Shown here piece by piece: positions 1 through 8,457 of a stretch of DNA of 64,000 bases. The notes under the pieces are model-generated. The model was not told the origin of the DNA. It did not search any database and saw nothing but the letters and a program-made list of their open reading frames with translations. The first letter of the stretch is position 1, and the number at the start of each line of letters is the position of its first letter. The stretch is from the NCBI RefSeq assembly GCF_024505145.1, contig NZ_JANIAA010000012.1, positions 124,001 to 188,000 of the forward strand. The letters are read 5' to 3'. The stretch is from Streptomyces rugosispiralis. Lineage in GTDB: Bacteria; Actinomycetota; Actinomycetes; Streptomycetales; Streptomycetaceae. Position numbers and translations under genes: made by a program.

Positions 1-439
1 GCCAGGCGGTGCGGGGGAAGGAGGCGGCGTCCGGCTGGCCCTGGAGCAGGTTGTGCGCCGGGTGCGAGGCGGGCCTGGGCCCGCGGCGGCCGCCGGTCGC
101 CCCGGACGGCCGCCCGCCGCGCTCCCGGCCGGGCGTGCGCCGCCGGGACGGGGGCGATGCGGGGCGGGGCGCCACCCGGGTCCCGGAGCCCTGGCGGGCG
201 GTGAGCCAGCCCTCGGCGACCAGTTCGGCGTAGGCGTCGGCGACCGTGTTCCGGGCGATGCCCAGGTCGGCGGCGAGGGAACGGTAAGGCGGCAGCCGGG
301 TCTCCGGGGCGAGCCGCCCGTCGCGGATGGCCTCCCGCAGCGCGGCCATCAGGGCGGCCCTGCGGCTGCCCGCGCGGGTCAGCTCCAGATGGAGGTCACT
401 GCCGAGGACCTCCGCCGAATTGACCCATGAATCCGCCAT
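1..439 (-). CDS. MocR/PdxR-type GntR regulator, N-terminal part (runs off the left edge)
   Basis: The reverse strand reads MADSWVNSAEVL from the ATG at 439 and stays open to the window edge. Residues ~15-85 form a GntR winged helix (YRSLAADLGIARNTVADAYA, then EGWLTARQGSGTRVA). A basic, Pro/Arg-rich linker and the opening of an aminotransferase-like region (HNLLQGQPD) follow, as in MocR proteins, which join a GntR DNA-binding domain to a PLP-dependent aminotransferase fold. It is divergent from the AhpD-like gene at 487, a common arrangement in which the MocR protein controls its neighbour. The effector-binding half lies outside the window. Confidence 0.85.
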   Translation of the reverse strand, partial: MADSWVNSAEVLGSDLHLELTRAGSRRAALMAALREAIRDGRLAPETRLPPYRSLAADLGIARNTVADAYAELVAEGWLTARQGSGTRVAPRPASPPSRRRTPGRERGGRPSGATGGRRGPRPASHPAHNLLQGQPDAASFPRTAW

Positions 440-486
440 GGGAATGCACCCTACAGAGGGTCGCTTAGCGGCCTAATTTCATTCTC
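440..486. promoter_or_regulatory. Divergent promoter region, MocR / AhpD-like
   Basis: Only 47 bp separate the two divergent starts. On the + strand a TAATTT hexamer at 474-479 sits about 8 nt before the ATG at 487, and no Shine-Dalgarno sequence is present. This suggests a leaderless mRNA for the downstream gene. The binding site of the MocR regulator would be expected here; that is inference. Confidence 0.4.
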
Positions 487-1116
487 ATGACGACTTCGAC
501 ACCGGCACGGACGGCGACGGCACAGACCGCGACGACAGGGACGGCGACAACCGCGACGACAGGGACGACGACAACCGCGACGACAGGGACGACGGCACAG
601 AGCGCGACGACGACGGAGACGGTGACACAGACCGCGACGACGACACAGAGCGCGACGGCGGCGCGGCGGACGACCGGGCGGGTCAACTTCGCCAAGGCCG
701 CCCCCAAGGCGTTCAAGGCGCTGATCAGCCTGGACGCGGCCGCCCGCGAGGGCCTGGACCCGGCCCTGGTGGAGCTGGTGCAGATCCGCTCCTCCCAGCT
801 CAACCACTGCGCGTACTGCCTCCATATGCACACCACCGACGCCCATGAGGCGGGCGAGAGCAAGGAGCGCATCGCCCTGGTGGGGGTCTGGGAGGAGGCC
901 GGTGAGGCCGGGTTCTACACCGAGAAGGAGCAGGCCGCCCTGGCGCTCACCGAGGCGGTCACGCTGCTGCCCGGCGGCGTCCCGGACGAGGTCTACGAGC
1001 GGGCCGCCCGGCACTTCGAGGAGCGGGAGCTGGCCCAGCTCATCGCCCTCATCTTCACGATCAACTCCTGGAACCGGATCGCGGTGACCACCCGCAAGGT
1101 GCCGGGGCAGAACTGA
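487..1116 (+). CDS. AhpD-like carboxymuconolactone decarboxylase family protein
   Basis: 209 residues. Residues ~70-205 match the AhpD/CMD fold: a central helix LVQIRSSQLNHCAYCLHMHT carries the CxxC (Cys-Ala-Tyr-Cys) and downstream His of the peroxidase active site, and the C-terminal INSWNRIAV helix is typical. Such proteins reduce alkyl hydroperoxides through the CxxC pair and are often paired with MocR regulators, as here. The first ~65 residues are an unusual Thr/Ala-rich run encoded by a simple DNA repeat, absent from the family. An in-frame GTG at 622 could be the real start and would remove most of it, but it has no clear RBS. Confidence 0.8.
   Translation: MTTSTPARTATAQTATTGTATTATTGTTTTATTGTTAQSATTTETVTQTATTTQSATAARRTTGRVNFAKAAPKAFKALISLDAAAREGLDPALVELVQIRSSQLNHCAYCLHMHTTDAHEAGESKERIALVGVWEEAGEAGFYTEKEQAALALTEAVTLLPGGVPDEVYERAARHFEERELAQLIALIFTINSWNRIAVTTRKVPGQN
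502..640 (+). repeat. Degenerate ACGACAGGGACG-type simple repeat inside the AhpD-like gene
   Basis: Imperfect tandem units such as CGACGACAGGGACG and CGACGACACAGAGCG fill the 5' end of the CDS and encode the ATTGT-type residue repeat. The units drift in sequence, so this is an old or slippage-prone minisatellite. Confidence 0.75.
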
Positions 1117-1198
1117 GAACGCACCGTGGGGAGCGGCGCCGCCGCTCCCCACGGGGGACCCACGCGATCGGGCGATGAGCCGCCGCTTCGGGGCCGCC

Positions 1199-2665
1199 TC
1201 AGCCGGTCAGGCGGGCCATCCACGCCTCGACGTCATCGGCGGTCCGCGGCAGCGCGGCCGACAGCACGCGGTTGCCGTCCTCCGTGACCAGGATGTCGTC
1301 CTCGATCCGGACGCCGATGCCCCGGTACTCCTCCGGCACGGTCAGGTCGTCGGGCTGGAAGTACAGCCCCGGCTCGACCGTCAGGCACATACCGGGCTCC
1401 AGGGTGCCGTCCACATAGGTCTCGGTGCGGGCCACGGCGCAGTCGTGGACGTCCATGCCGAGCATGTGGCCGGTGCCGTGCAGCGTCCAGCGACGCTGCA
1501 GCCCCAGCTCGAGCACCCGCTCCACCGGACCCTCGACCAGGCCCCATTCGACGAGCCTGGTGGCGAGGACGTGCTGGGCGGCGTCATGGAAGTCGCGGTA
1601 CTTCGCACCCGGCCGGACCGCGGCGATGCCCGCCTCCTGGGCCTCGTAGACCGCCTCGTAGACCTTGCGCTGCAGCGGGCTGTAGGTGCCGTTCACCGGC
1701 AGGGTGCGGGTCACATCGGCGGTGTAGAGGGTGGTGGTCTCCACGCCCGCGTCCAGCAGGAGCAGATCGCCGGAGCGGACCGGGCCGTCGTTGCGCACCC
1801 AGTGCAGGGTGGTGGCGTGCGGGCCCGCGGCGGCGATGGTGCCGTAGCCGACGTCGTTGCCCTCGACCCGGGCCCGAAGGAAGAACGTTCCTTCGATATA
1901 GCGCTCCGATGTCGCCCGCGCCTTGTCCAGAACCTTGACGACGTCCTCGAAGCCGCGGGCCGTCGAGTCGACCGCCGCCTGCAGCTGCCCGATCTCGAAC
2001 TCGTCCTTGACCAGGCGCTGCTCGCTGAGGAAGACCCGCAGCTCCTCGTCGCGCTCAGCGGTGACCTTGTCGGTCAGCGCGGCCTCCAGACCGGCGTCGT
2101 GACCGCGCACGATACGGACCGGGCCGCCGGCGTCCCGGAGCTCGTCGGCCAGCTTGCGGACGTCCCTGGCGGGCAGGCCCAGCCGCTTCTCGGCCTCCGT
2201 AAGGCTGAGCCGGCGGCCGACCCACAGCTCGCCCTGGCCGTCCAGCCAGAACTCGCCGTTCTCCCGGTCGGAGCGCGGCAGCAGATACAGCGTCGCGGTG
2301 TGGCCGCCGCCCGCCTCGGGCTCCAGCACCAGGACACCGTCCTCGGTCTGGTCGCCGGTGAGGTACGCGTACTCGGTCGAGGCGCGGAAGCTGTAGTCCG
2401 TGTCGTTGGAGCGCGTGCGGAGATTGCCCGCGGGGACGACCAGGCGATCGCCGGGGAAGCGCGCGGAGAGCGCGGCGCGGCGGCGGGCGGTGTACGGAGC
2501 CTGTGCGAGGGGCTCCAGGTCGTGCTGCTCGGTGTCCGCCCAGCCGGACTTCATGCTCTCGGCGAGCTCGTCGGAAACGCCTGGGTACAGGCCGTTCTTC
2601 CGCTGCTTGATGGGCTCCTCGCCTTCCGGGGTCTCCGGGGCTTCGGAAGTGGGCTCCTCGGTCAC
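1199..2665 (-). CDS. pepP: Xaa-Pro aminopeptidase (M24B, aminopeptidase P)
   Basis: 488 residues from the GTG at 2665, chosen because GAGGAGGAAG lies just upstream; an in-frame ATG at 2695 lacks such a site. The N-terminal domain (to ~180) is the AMP_N creatinase-like domain. The C-terminal pita-bread domain shows the five metal ligands: Asp in LLLLDAGVE, Asp in TADVTR, His in TGHMLGMDVHD, Glu in VEPGLYF and Glu in VRIEDDILV. The enzyme removes N-terminal residues preceding proline, using two metal ions, in the cytoplasm. It lies downstream of the phosphatase gene on the same strand, separated by a repeat-rich 319-bp gap, so co-transcription is uncertain. Confidence 0.93.
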   Translation of the reverse strand: MTEEPTSEAPETPEGEEPIKQRKNGLYPGVSDELAESMKSGWADTEQHDLEPLAQAPYTARRRAALSARFPGDRLVVPAGNLRTRSNDTDYSFRASTEYAYLTGDQTEDGVLVLEPEAGGGHTATLYLLPRSDRENGEFWLDGQGELWVGRRLSLTEAEKRLGLPARDVRKLADELRDAGGPVRIVRGHDAGLEAALTDKVTAERDEELRVFLSEQRLVKDEFEIGQLQAAVDSTARGFEDVVKVLDKARATSERYIEGTFFLRARVEGNDVGYGTIAAAGPHATTLHWVRNDGPVRSGDLLLLDAGVETTTLYTADVTRTLPVNGTYSPLQRKVYEAVYEAQEAGIAAVRPGAKYRDFHDAAQHVLATRLVEWGLVEGPVERVLELGLQRRWTLHGTGHMLGMDVHDCAVARTETYVDGTLEPGMCLTVEPGLYFQPDDLTVPEEYRGIGVRIEDDILVTEDGNRVLSAALPRTADDVEAWMARLTG

Positions 2666-2779
2666 GTCTTCCTCCTCGAACTGGACCCCTCCCATCGTAT
2701 GTGCGGGGCCTGACGGCCGGGGAGGGCCGTAGGTGCCGGGCGACCACGGCTCCAGCGTGGGCCGTGGTTCCGCTCGAGT

Positions 2780-2920
2780 CCCGGCCGTAAGGGGGCCGCC
2801 CCGGCTAAGGGGGCCGCTCCGGCCGTAAGGGGGCCGCTCCGGCCGTAAGAGGGCTGCCCAGGCCGTTAAGGAGGCCGTCCCCGCCGTAAGAGGGCCGTCC
2901 CCACCGTAAGGAGGCCACGC
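2780..2920. repeat. CCGTAAGG-type intergenic tandem repeats
   Basis: The pepP/phosphatase gap contains seven imperfect units of about 20 bp centred on GGCCGTAAGGGGGCCG variants (exact CCGTAAGG at 2785, 2823 and 2904; variants at 2884 and elsewhere). A related run of GGCCACGCG units continues to ~2985. No coding sense was found. Confidence 0.75.
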
Positions 2921-2984
2921 GTCACTCGACGTGGGCCACGCGCCGGCCGACGGAGGCCACGCGTCAGCCAACCTGGGCCCCGCG

Positions 2985-4631
2985 TCAGTCGAAGTGCGCC
3001 ACGAGCAGGACGAGGTCCTCGGTGCCGTCCTCCGAGGGCCGCCCCACGGAGGACGCCGGACCGTCGGGAAGGACCGTACGGAGCACATGGTCGGCGAGGG
3101 CGTCCGGGTCGCCGCGGACGCCCTTGGGAGCGCTCGCCGCGGCCGTGTGCAACCGGGTGAAGGCCCGGTCCATCGGCTCACCGGTGCGGTGGAGCAGTCC
3201 GTCGCTGTAGAAGAGGAGGGTCTCTCCGGAGGACGGCGCGACCTCCACGCTGGGCGCCTCCCAGCACGAGAGCATCCCCAGCGGCGCGGACAGGGTGGTC
3301 TCCACGAACTCGGTGCGCCGCTCCCCGGTGAGCAGCGGCGGGCAGTGCCCGGCCCCGGCCAGCACCACCTTGCGCGTCCCGGGCTCGCAGTAGGCGAAGA
3401 GGGCGGTCGCGGAGCGGGCGGGCTCGGTGAGCCGCAGCAGCAGCTCCAGGTCGGACAGCACGGCGACCGGGTCCTCGCCCTCCATCACCGCGTACGCCCG
3501 CAGCGAGGCCCGCAGCCGCCCCATCGCGACCACGGCGCTCGGCCCGGAGCCGGAGACCCCGCCCACCGAGAGCCCGAGCGCCCCGTCCGGCAGCGGCAGC
3601 GCGTCGTACCAGTCCCCGCCGCCGCGCGGACCGGGGTGGTGGCGGACGGCCAGGCGCACCCCGGGAACGCGGGGCAGCCGGGTGGGCAGCAGCTCCTCCT
3701 GGACGGTCGCGACGGCGGCACGGGCGCGGGAGAGCTCGATCAGCCGGGCGATGTGGGCGGCGGCGTACTGGCAGTACAGGCCCACGAGATGGCGCCGGCG
3801 CTCGGCGGGCTCGGCGGGTTCGTCGTAGAGCCAGGCGGCTCCGCCGAGCCGCCCGGAGGGGCCGCCGGCGCCCATGGCGGCCGTAAGGCCGGACGCAGGC
3901 GCGGCGGCCGCTTCACCCACGTGGCCGGTGCCGGGCGCGCGGGGGGCGTCGGTGACGCCCGTCGTTCCGGGGCCGCCGGGGGCCGGGTGGTCGTGGTCGT
4001 GGTCGTCCGAGCCCGCCGGGGAGCCGGTGCCGGTGCCGCCCCCGTCGGCGCCGGGGGCGGGCGCGGGGATGGCGGAAAGGCCGGGCGTGGCGCAGGGGGT
4101 GGCGCGGAACGGGTCCAGCGGCACGGCGTAGCTCGCGGCGAAGCCGAGCCGCGCGGCCACCTCGCGGTGGCGCGGGTCGAGGTCGGCCTCACCGGCGATA
4201 TCGGGGTGGGTCACATCGGCGCGCCGCTCGCCGTCCGGCTCGGGCAGCCCGTCCAGGAGATGGCCGGCGGAGGCGGAGCCGCGCGGGATGGTCTCGATCT
4301 GGCCGAGGTCGGCGTGGCCGAGACCGAGCCCCACGGTGACCACCGGTCCGAGCCCGTCGGCCGGTTCGAGCGCCACCAGTCCGCGCCGGGCACCGACCAG
4401 GGACGCGCCCGCGCGCAGCAGTTCGCGCAGCGCCTCGTCGAGGGCGTCGGTCCGGACCAGCCGTTCGGTGAGCTCATGAAGGGTGGTGAGGTCCGAGACC
4501 CAGCCCGCGAGCCGGTCCTGAACACCGGAGCTGGGCGCGGTCAGGGGTGGTGTGACGGGGTCGGCAGTTTGCGTGGGCGAGGGGAGGGAAGGATCGATTC
4601 CAGCCACTTTCGGCGCGTGGGGCGCGTTCAT
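2985..4631 (-). CDS. GAF / SpoIIE-type PP2C phosphatase-like protein
   Basis: 548 residues. Residues ~40-180 form a GAF-like sensor (LTTLHELTERLVRTDALDEA). A Gly/Ala/Pro-rich linker follows, and residues ~330-548 are a SpoIIE/RsbU-type phosphatase: GGDWYDALPLPDG, YSDGLL and the closing DLVLLVAH strand are all recognisable. Family members dephosphorylate anti-anti-sigma factors. The usual metal-binding GDVxGHG motif here reads GGVSGSG, so a normally conserved Asp is Gly and activity may be reduced or lost. The start at 4631 has AAGG about 11 nt upstream. An RsbW-type ATPase lies 3 kb away but no anti-anti-sigma partner gene is in view. Confidence 0.85.
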   Translation of the reverse strand: MNAPHAPKVAGIDPSLPSPTQTADPVTPPLTAPSSGVQDRLAGWVSDLTTLHELTERLVRTDALDEALRELLRAGASLVGARRGLVALEPADGLGPVVTVGLGLGHADLGQIETIPRGSASAGHLLDGLPEPDGERRADVTHPDIAGEADLDPRHREVAARLGFAASYAVPLDPFRATPCATPGLSAIPAPAPGADGGGTGTGSPAGSDDHDHDHPAPGGPGTTGVTDAPRAPGTGHVGEAAAAPASGLTAAMGAGGPSGRLGGAAWLYDEPAEPAERRRHLVGLYCQYAAAHIARLIELSRARAAVATVQEELLPTRLPRVPGVRLAVRHHPGPRGGGDWYDALPLPDGALGLSVGGVSGSGPSAVVAMGRLRASLRAYAVMEGEDPVAVLSDLELLLRLTEPARSATALFAYCEPGTRKVVLAGAGHCPPLLTGERRTEFVETTLSAPLGMLSCWEAPSVEVAPSSGETLLFYSDGLLHRTGEPMDRAFTRLHTAAASAPKGVRGDPDALADHVLRTVLPDGPASSVGRPSEDGTEDLVLLVAHFD

Positions 4632-4697
4632 GGCCCGCTGCCTTCACCCGCCGGGTCCGGCTCGCTCAATAGCATCGCAAACCCCCTGTCGTGCTGC

Positions 4698-4719
4698 GCC
4701 GCTACTGTGCCGCTACTGT
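4698..4719. repeat. 11-bp tandem repeat upstream of the phosphatase gene
   Basis: GCCGCTACTGT occurs twice in perfect tandem 67-88 bp upstream of the start at 4631. One-turn phasing fits a protein-binding site, but no regulator can be named. Confidence 0.45.
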
Positions 4720-4793
4720 CTCCAGATGTACACGGAGCGCAGATGCGATGTCCAGCATTGTCCCGGTGGTCTTGTTGGTGTCTGGGGGGAATT

Positions 4794-4817
4794 GAACTTG
4801 GCCGAAAAAAAGTCGTT
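4794..4817 (+). promoter_or_regulatory. Candidate ECF-type promoter (GAAC-N16-CGTT)
   Basis: GAAC at 4794-4797 and CGTT at 4814-4817 are exactly 16 nt apart, resembling the GGAAC-N16-CGTT pattern of ECF sigma-E-like promoters in Streptomyces. A TTGAAC/TAGGCT reading with a 19-nt spacer is an alternative. It points toward the gene at 5212, about 400 nt away. The rest of 4632-5131 holds no gene I can support. Confidence 0.35.
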
Positions 4818-5131
4818 AGGCTATCCCTTCGAGGTCGACTGACGTCGTTCGACAGCGCGTCGTCTCCACCGCGGCGGGTACACATCGGAGAGGGGCAGGG
4901 GCAGTTCGGATCGCCCCGGAACCCCGCGGCCGGTCCAGGCGTCATAGACCACAACGGCCGCGCCCATCCCCGAGTGGCGAGGAAGGCACCAACCGGACGG
5001 CGAGCGCCATGCGCACGCCACCCCTCGCCACGTTCCACGCTCGGCCTGCGGCGTGATGCGCTGCCTTGTACGCGCAGTGACTTGTGATCCACCTGCTGTG
5101 ACGGGCCGAACGATGCCGGACAGCGCCACGT

Positions 5132-5170
5132 AGTGCTAAGTGAAGTGCCATCTGAAGTGCGATGTAGTGC
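5132..5170. promoter_or_regulatory. Four phased AGTGC repeats upstream of the Prim-Pol-like gene
   Basis: AGTGC starts at 5132, 5144, 5155 and 5166, at 12, 11 and 11 bp intervals; two copies are preceded by GA (GAAGTGC). Same-face spacing over four turns, ending 42 bp before the ATG, is what a cooperative repressor or activator site would show. Confidence 0.55.
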
Positions 5171-5211
5171 GACGGACAGCCCTCGGCGTTAACGGAAAGG
5201 AACGAGCGCTC

Positions 5212-5886
5212 ATGCGCGAGATCCTCGGAAGGCGACGCAAGTTCTCGCTGCGGCGCGGCGCGCGGTCGCCGCTGCTGCGTGCGGCGCTCACCTGCGCCAC
5301 CGAGTGGCAGTGGCCCGTGGTCCCCGGCGTCGGGCTCCGGTCCGGCGGCGGCCGGTCGCGGGTATGCGGCTGCCCCGACCCGGAATGTGCGGTTCCGGGT
5401 GGACATCCGTTCGACCCTGTTCTCCTCGCCGCCACCACGGACGAGCGCATGGTGCGCTGGTGGTGGGGCAACCGGCCCTCCGCGCCCCTCCTGCTGGCCA
5501 CCGGCGGCCACGCGCCCTGCGCGGTGAGCCTGCCCGCGGTCGCCGGGGCGCGGGCGCTGGCGTTCTTCGACCGGGCGGGTGTGCGGCTCGGCCCGGTGGT
5601 CGCCACGCCCACTCGCTGGTCGCTGCTGGTGGAGCCGTACTCCCTCGAAGACCTCGGCGAGCTGCTGAGTCAGCAGGACTGGGTGCCCAGCTCGCTGCGG
5701 TTCCACGGCGAGGGCGGCTATGTGGTGCTGCCGCCGTCGCAGACCGGCTCCGGGCGGGTGCGCTGGGAGCGGCCGCCGCTGCGCCGCTCCGGGCGGCCCT
5801 GGCTGCCCCAGGTGGCCACGGTGGTGAACGCGTTGGTCGAGGCCAGCACCAGCGCGCCCGACGGAGGCAGCCGGCTCGCCTACTGA
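5212..5886 (+). CDS. Prim-Pol-domain-like protein (degenerate)
   Basis: 224 residues; the ATG at 5212 follows GGAAAGGA. The sequence resembles the N-terminal 'bifunctional DNA primase/polymerase' family common in Streptomyces: a His/Cys-containing segment (CGCPDPECAVPGGHPFDP), a WWW motif after TTDERMVR, and strand patterns such as VVATPTRWSLLVEPY. The acidic DxD catalytic motif present in the second Prim-Pol gene (GIDLD, 30466-31644) is not visible; the corresponding region reads LLLATGGHAPCAVSLP. It may therefore be catalytically inactive, and the upstream AGTGC array suggests dedicated regulation. Function unknown. Confidence 0.65.
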   Translation: MREILGRRRKFSLRRGARSPLLRAALTCATEWQWPVVPGVGLRSGGGRSRVCGCPDPECAVPGGHPFDPVLLAATTDERMVRWWWGNRPSAPLLLATGGHAPCAVSLPAVAGARALAFFDRAGVRLGPVVATPTRWSLLVEPYSLEDLGELLSQQDWVPSSLRFHGEGGYVVLPPSQTGSGRVRWERPPLRRSGRPWLPQVATVVNALVEASTSAPDGGSRLAY

Positions 5887-6060
5887 GGCGGGCCCCGGGT
5901 GCGGGGGTTCGGGGGCCGCTGAGCGCGGCGGACCGCTGAGCGTGACGCTCGCGGGTGTGTGAGTGCGGGCTCGGAGGCCGGGGAGGCGATTTCCTGGGCT
6001 CCGGGCCCGTTTCTGGCTCTGAGCCCGTTCCGGCGGCTCCGGGCCCGGCGTTTCCGTGGG

Positions 6061-6115
6061 CGCAGGGCGCAGGGCGCAGGGCGCAGGGCGCAGGGCGCAG
6101 GGCGCAGGGCGCAGG
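6061..6115. repeat. Seven to eight tandem CGCAGGG units
   Basis: Seven perfect 7-bp copies plus a partial one, intergenic, with no coding sense. Copy number is likely to vary between strains. Confidence 0.9.
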
Positions 6116-6184
6116 CACAGGGGTCTGAGGGGCTTCCCGTGCGAGCGAGCCGGTGCCGCGCGCTGTGGGCCCTGGAGCAATTCT

Positions 6185-6345
6185 CTTACGGGGCCCTGGG
6201 GGCGACTCCCGCACCGGGCTTACCCGGCCCTGGGGACAACTCCCTCACCGCGCTCACCGGGCCCGGGAGAGAACTCCCTCACCACGTTTGCCGGGCCCTG
6301 GGGGCGACTCCCGCACCGGGCCCGGGAGAAACTCCTTTGCCGCCG
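6185..6345. repeat. Imperfect ~50-bp repeats with GGGCCC palindromes
   Basis: GGGCCCTGGGGGCGACTCCC followed by GCACCGGGC occurs around 6191 and again around 6295, with diverged copies between them (CTCCCTCACC, CCGGGCCCGGGAG). Each unit can fold into a short hairpin. The region 5887-6583 holds no gene I can support; its right end (6450-6540) is distinctly AT-richer. Confidence 0.6.
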
Positions 6346-6583
6346 CGGGCAGTTGGTCCATACCTACCCCACCGCCTCGCCCCGCCGTCCGGACGCGGAC
6401 ATGGAAGCGCCCGGTCGCTGGCGACGGGGGATGCACCAGCGACCGGGCTTTTAGAACCGTAACAAGAGATCGGCCGATAGCAAATTCGATCGCGGATTTC
6501 CGGACGTCGATTTGCAGGGCGTAACAGTGAGTTGTGAGCGGCGTCACGTGCCTCCGCGGCGCCCTCCGGCCGTCCGGGGGACG

Positions 6584-7552
6584 TCAGCTCAGCGTCACCT
6601 GACGGTTGGTGAGACCGCCCCGGGCGCGCCGCTGCTCGGGCGTCAGCGGGGCGTCGGCGGCGAGCGCCTCAGCGAGGCGTTCGGCGAGGTCCACGGCCGG
6701 CTTCTCGATGTCCTCGGCGCTCATCCCGCGTGGCAGATCCCACACCGGCACCGTGAGCCCATGGGCCCGGAAGGAGCCCACCAGCCGGGTGTTCTCGCCG
6801 AGCGAGGAGGCCCCCGCGGCGTGCAGCCGGGCGAGCGCGTCCAGCAGCTTCTCCTCGGGGTGGGACATCACCCAGCGCAGGTGGTTCTTCTCCGGCGTCT
6901 GGCACCAGTAGGCCGCCTCCACGCCGGTGAGCCGGGCGGTGGGGATCGCGGCCGCGTTGGCCCGTTCCAGGGACGCGGCGACCTCTCCGGTCGCGTTCGC
7001 GGCGTCCTCGAGCCAGAACTCGAACCCCTCGTGCAGGGTCGGCGAGAAAGTGCCCTTCGGGTCGAGCAGATCCTGCAGCCGCGGACCGTCGCCCGGAGCC
7101 CGCTCGGCGGCCACCGGGGTGCCCGGCTCGGCGGTCAGCGCGCGGCGCAGGGTGTCGGCCAGGTCGCGGCTGATGTCGCCGGAGGGCGTGTCGTTCTGGA
7201 GGCCGAGCAGCACGGTGCCGTTGTCGCGGCGCAGCGCGGGCCACGCCATGGGCAGCACGGTCGCCAGGGTGACCGACGGAACCCCCTCGGGCAGCCCCTC
7301 GGCGAGGGTCAGCTCGACGGTGGCGGCGGGCACCAGCTCGCGCAGGGCCACCCAGTCGCATTCGCCGGGGAGCCCCTCGAAGGGGCGCTGCACCAGCTCG
7401 GTGACGGCGTGTGCGGCTTCCCTGCCGTGACAGGCTTTGTAGCGACGGCCCGAACCGCACGGGCAGGGCTCCCGCGCGCCCACCACGGGGATCTCGCCGT
7501 TGGCGACCCGTGGGCCTGTGGCCTTCGTCTGGGGGCGGCGCTTCTTGGCCAT
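6584..7552 (-). CDS. SEC-C metal-binding domain protein (DUF5926 family)
   Basis: 322 residues. A basic start (MAKKRRPQTKATGPRVANGE) is followed by a SEC-C zinc motif at ~30-45 (PCPCGSGRRYKACHG: CxCGSGxxYKxCH). The rest matches the actinobacterial DUF5926 pattern, ending TPEQRRARGGLTNRQVTLS. SEC-C motifs bind zinc and often contact ribosomes or SecB, but the cellular role of this family is not established. It is transcribed away from the HATPase gene upstream, with a 159-bp gap that includes CCTTACGG at 7634. Confidence 0.85.
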   Translation of the reverse strand: MAKKRRPQTKATGPRVANGEIPVVGAREPCPCGSGRRYKACHGREAAHAVTELVQRPFEGLPGECDWVALRELVPAATVELTLAEGLPEGVPSVTLATVLPMAWPALRRDNGTVLLGLQNDTPSGDISRDLADTLRRALTAEPGTPVAAERAPGDGPRLQDLLDPKGTFSPTLHEGFEFWLEDAANATGEVAASLERANAAAIPTARLTGVEAAYWCQTPEKNHLRWVMSHPEEKLLDALARLHAAGASSLGENTRLVGSFRAHGLTVPVWDLPRGMSAEDIEKPAVDLAERLAEALAADAPLTPEQRRARGGLTNRQVTLS

Positions 7553-7711
7553 GGTGAGGCTGTCTCCCGATCGTGCGGCTCAGGGCTTGCTCGTACGCCC
7601 GTGACGGTCTGCGTACGGCCGCGGCGATGCTCTCCTTACGGCGCGTACGACTGGTACGGGCGCGAGCCTAGCCCTTTGGCCGAACCGCGTCGGCTCCCTG
7701 AGCCGCGTCGG

Positions 7712-8317
7712 CTACGCGAGCTCGTCCAGATCGGCGAAGTCCAGCTCGCGATCGAAATCGGGGTCGATGTTCGCCTCGATATTCGAGCCGAGGCCCGGAC
7801 GCAGTCCGGAAGCCAGTTCCGCACCCAGGCGGGGGTTCAGCTCCGGGGAGAGATCCGAGGGAATCGTGACGCGGTGGGCGAATTCGTCGTCGGACGGGAG
7901 AAGGGCCCATACGGTGACTTCGCCGATGCCGTCCCGCACGCCCCATTCCTCGGCCAGCGACGTGATGATGTTCAGCCCGCGGCCGCCGCGTGCGGTCACC
8001 GACGGATTGGCCGGAAGTGGCCTTGTGGGTCCGCCACCATCCGTCACTTCGACCGTCAGCCGGTCGTCCTCGTCGACGGTCCATGCAGCCCGGACCGTGC
8101 CGCCACCATGGTCGGAACGCCAGGGGCGGCCATGCCGCCATGCGTTGCTGAGCAGTTCTGAAAGGATCAATACAGCGTCGTCTATGACCGAATCCGATAC
8201 CCCAGTCCTGCCCAAATCGATGCGCATCCGCTGTCTTGCCGCGCGGACGCCCGCAGGACCATGGGGTACGGCCATGGTCGACGACGTCGGCACCTGCCGT
8301 GCCACCACCAACGCCAC
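7712..8317 (-). CDS. RsbW-like ATP-binding protein (anti-sigma-type HATPase)
   Basis: 201 residues from the GTG at 8317, preceded by AAGGAGGT at the right distance. The Bergerat ATP site is clear: N-box LSELLSNAWRHG (~55-66), G1 box VTDGGGPTRPL and G2 box TARGGRGLNII. Such proteins bind sigma factors or phosphorylate anti-anti-sigma factors. An acidic C-terminal tail (NIDPDFDRELDFADLDELA) is extra to the domain. No sigma or anti-anti-sigma gene is adjacent, so the partner is unknown. Confidence 0.85.
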   Translation of the reverse strand: MALVVARQVPTSSTMAVPHGPAGVRAARQRMRIDLGRTGVSDSVIDDAVLILSELLSNAWRHGRPWRSDHGGGTVRAAWTVDEDDRLTVEVTDGGGPTRPLPANPSVTARGGRGLNIITSLAEEWGVRDGIGEVTVWALLPSDDEFAHRVTIPSDLSPELNPRLGAELASGLRPGLGSNIEANIDPDFDRELDFADLDELA

Positions 8318-8457
8318 CCCCGAGACCTCCTTAGCCCCACGCCACGGGATGAATGCCCCGCGGTGCTGGAGCGGAAACCGGCCAAGTGGCATCGCGTGAC
8401 GCACTCGTCACGATCGAATACGTACCGAACGCGCCGGTGCACGCCTTGTAATGCCCA

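Noticed and set aside
2931..5087. 718-codon + strand frame opposite the phosphatase
   Set aside because: Antisense shadow; its only good features are those of the opposite strand's third-position GC.
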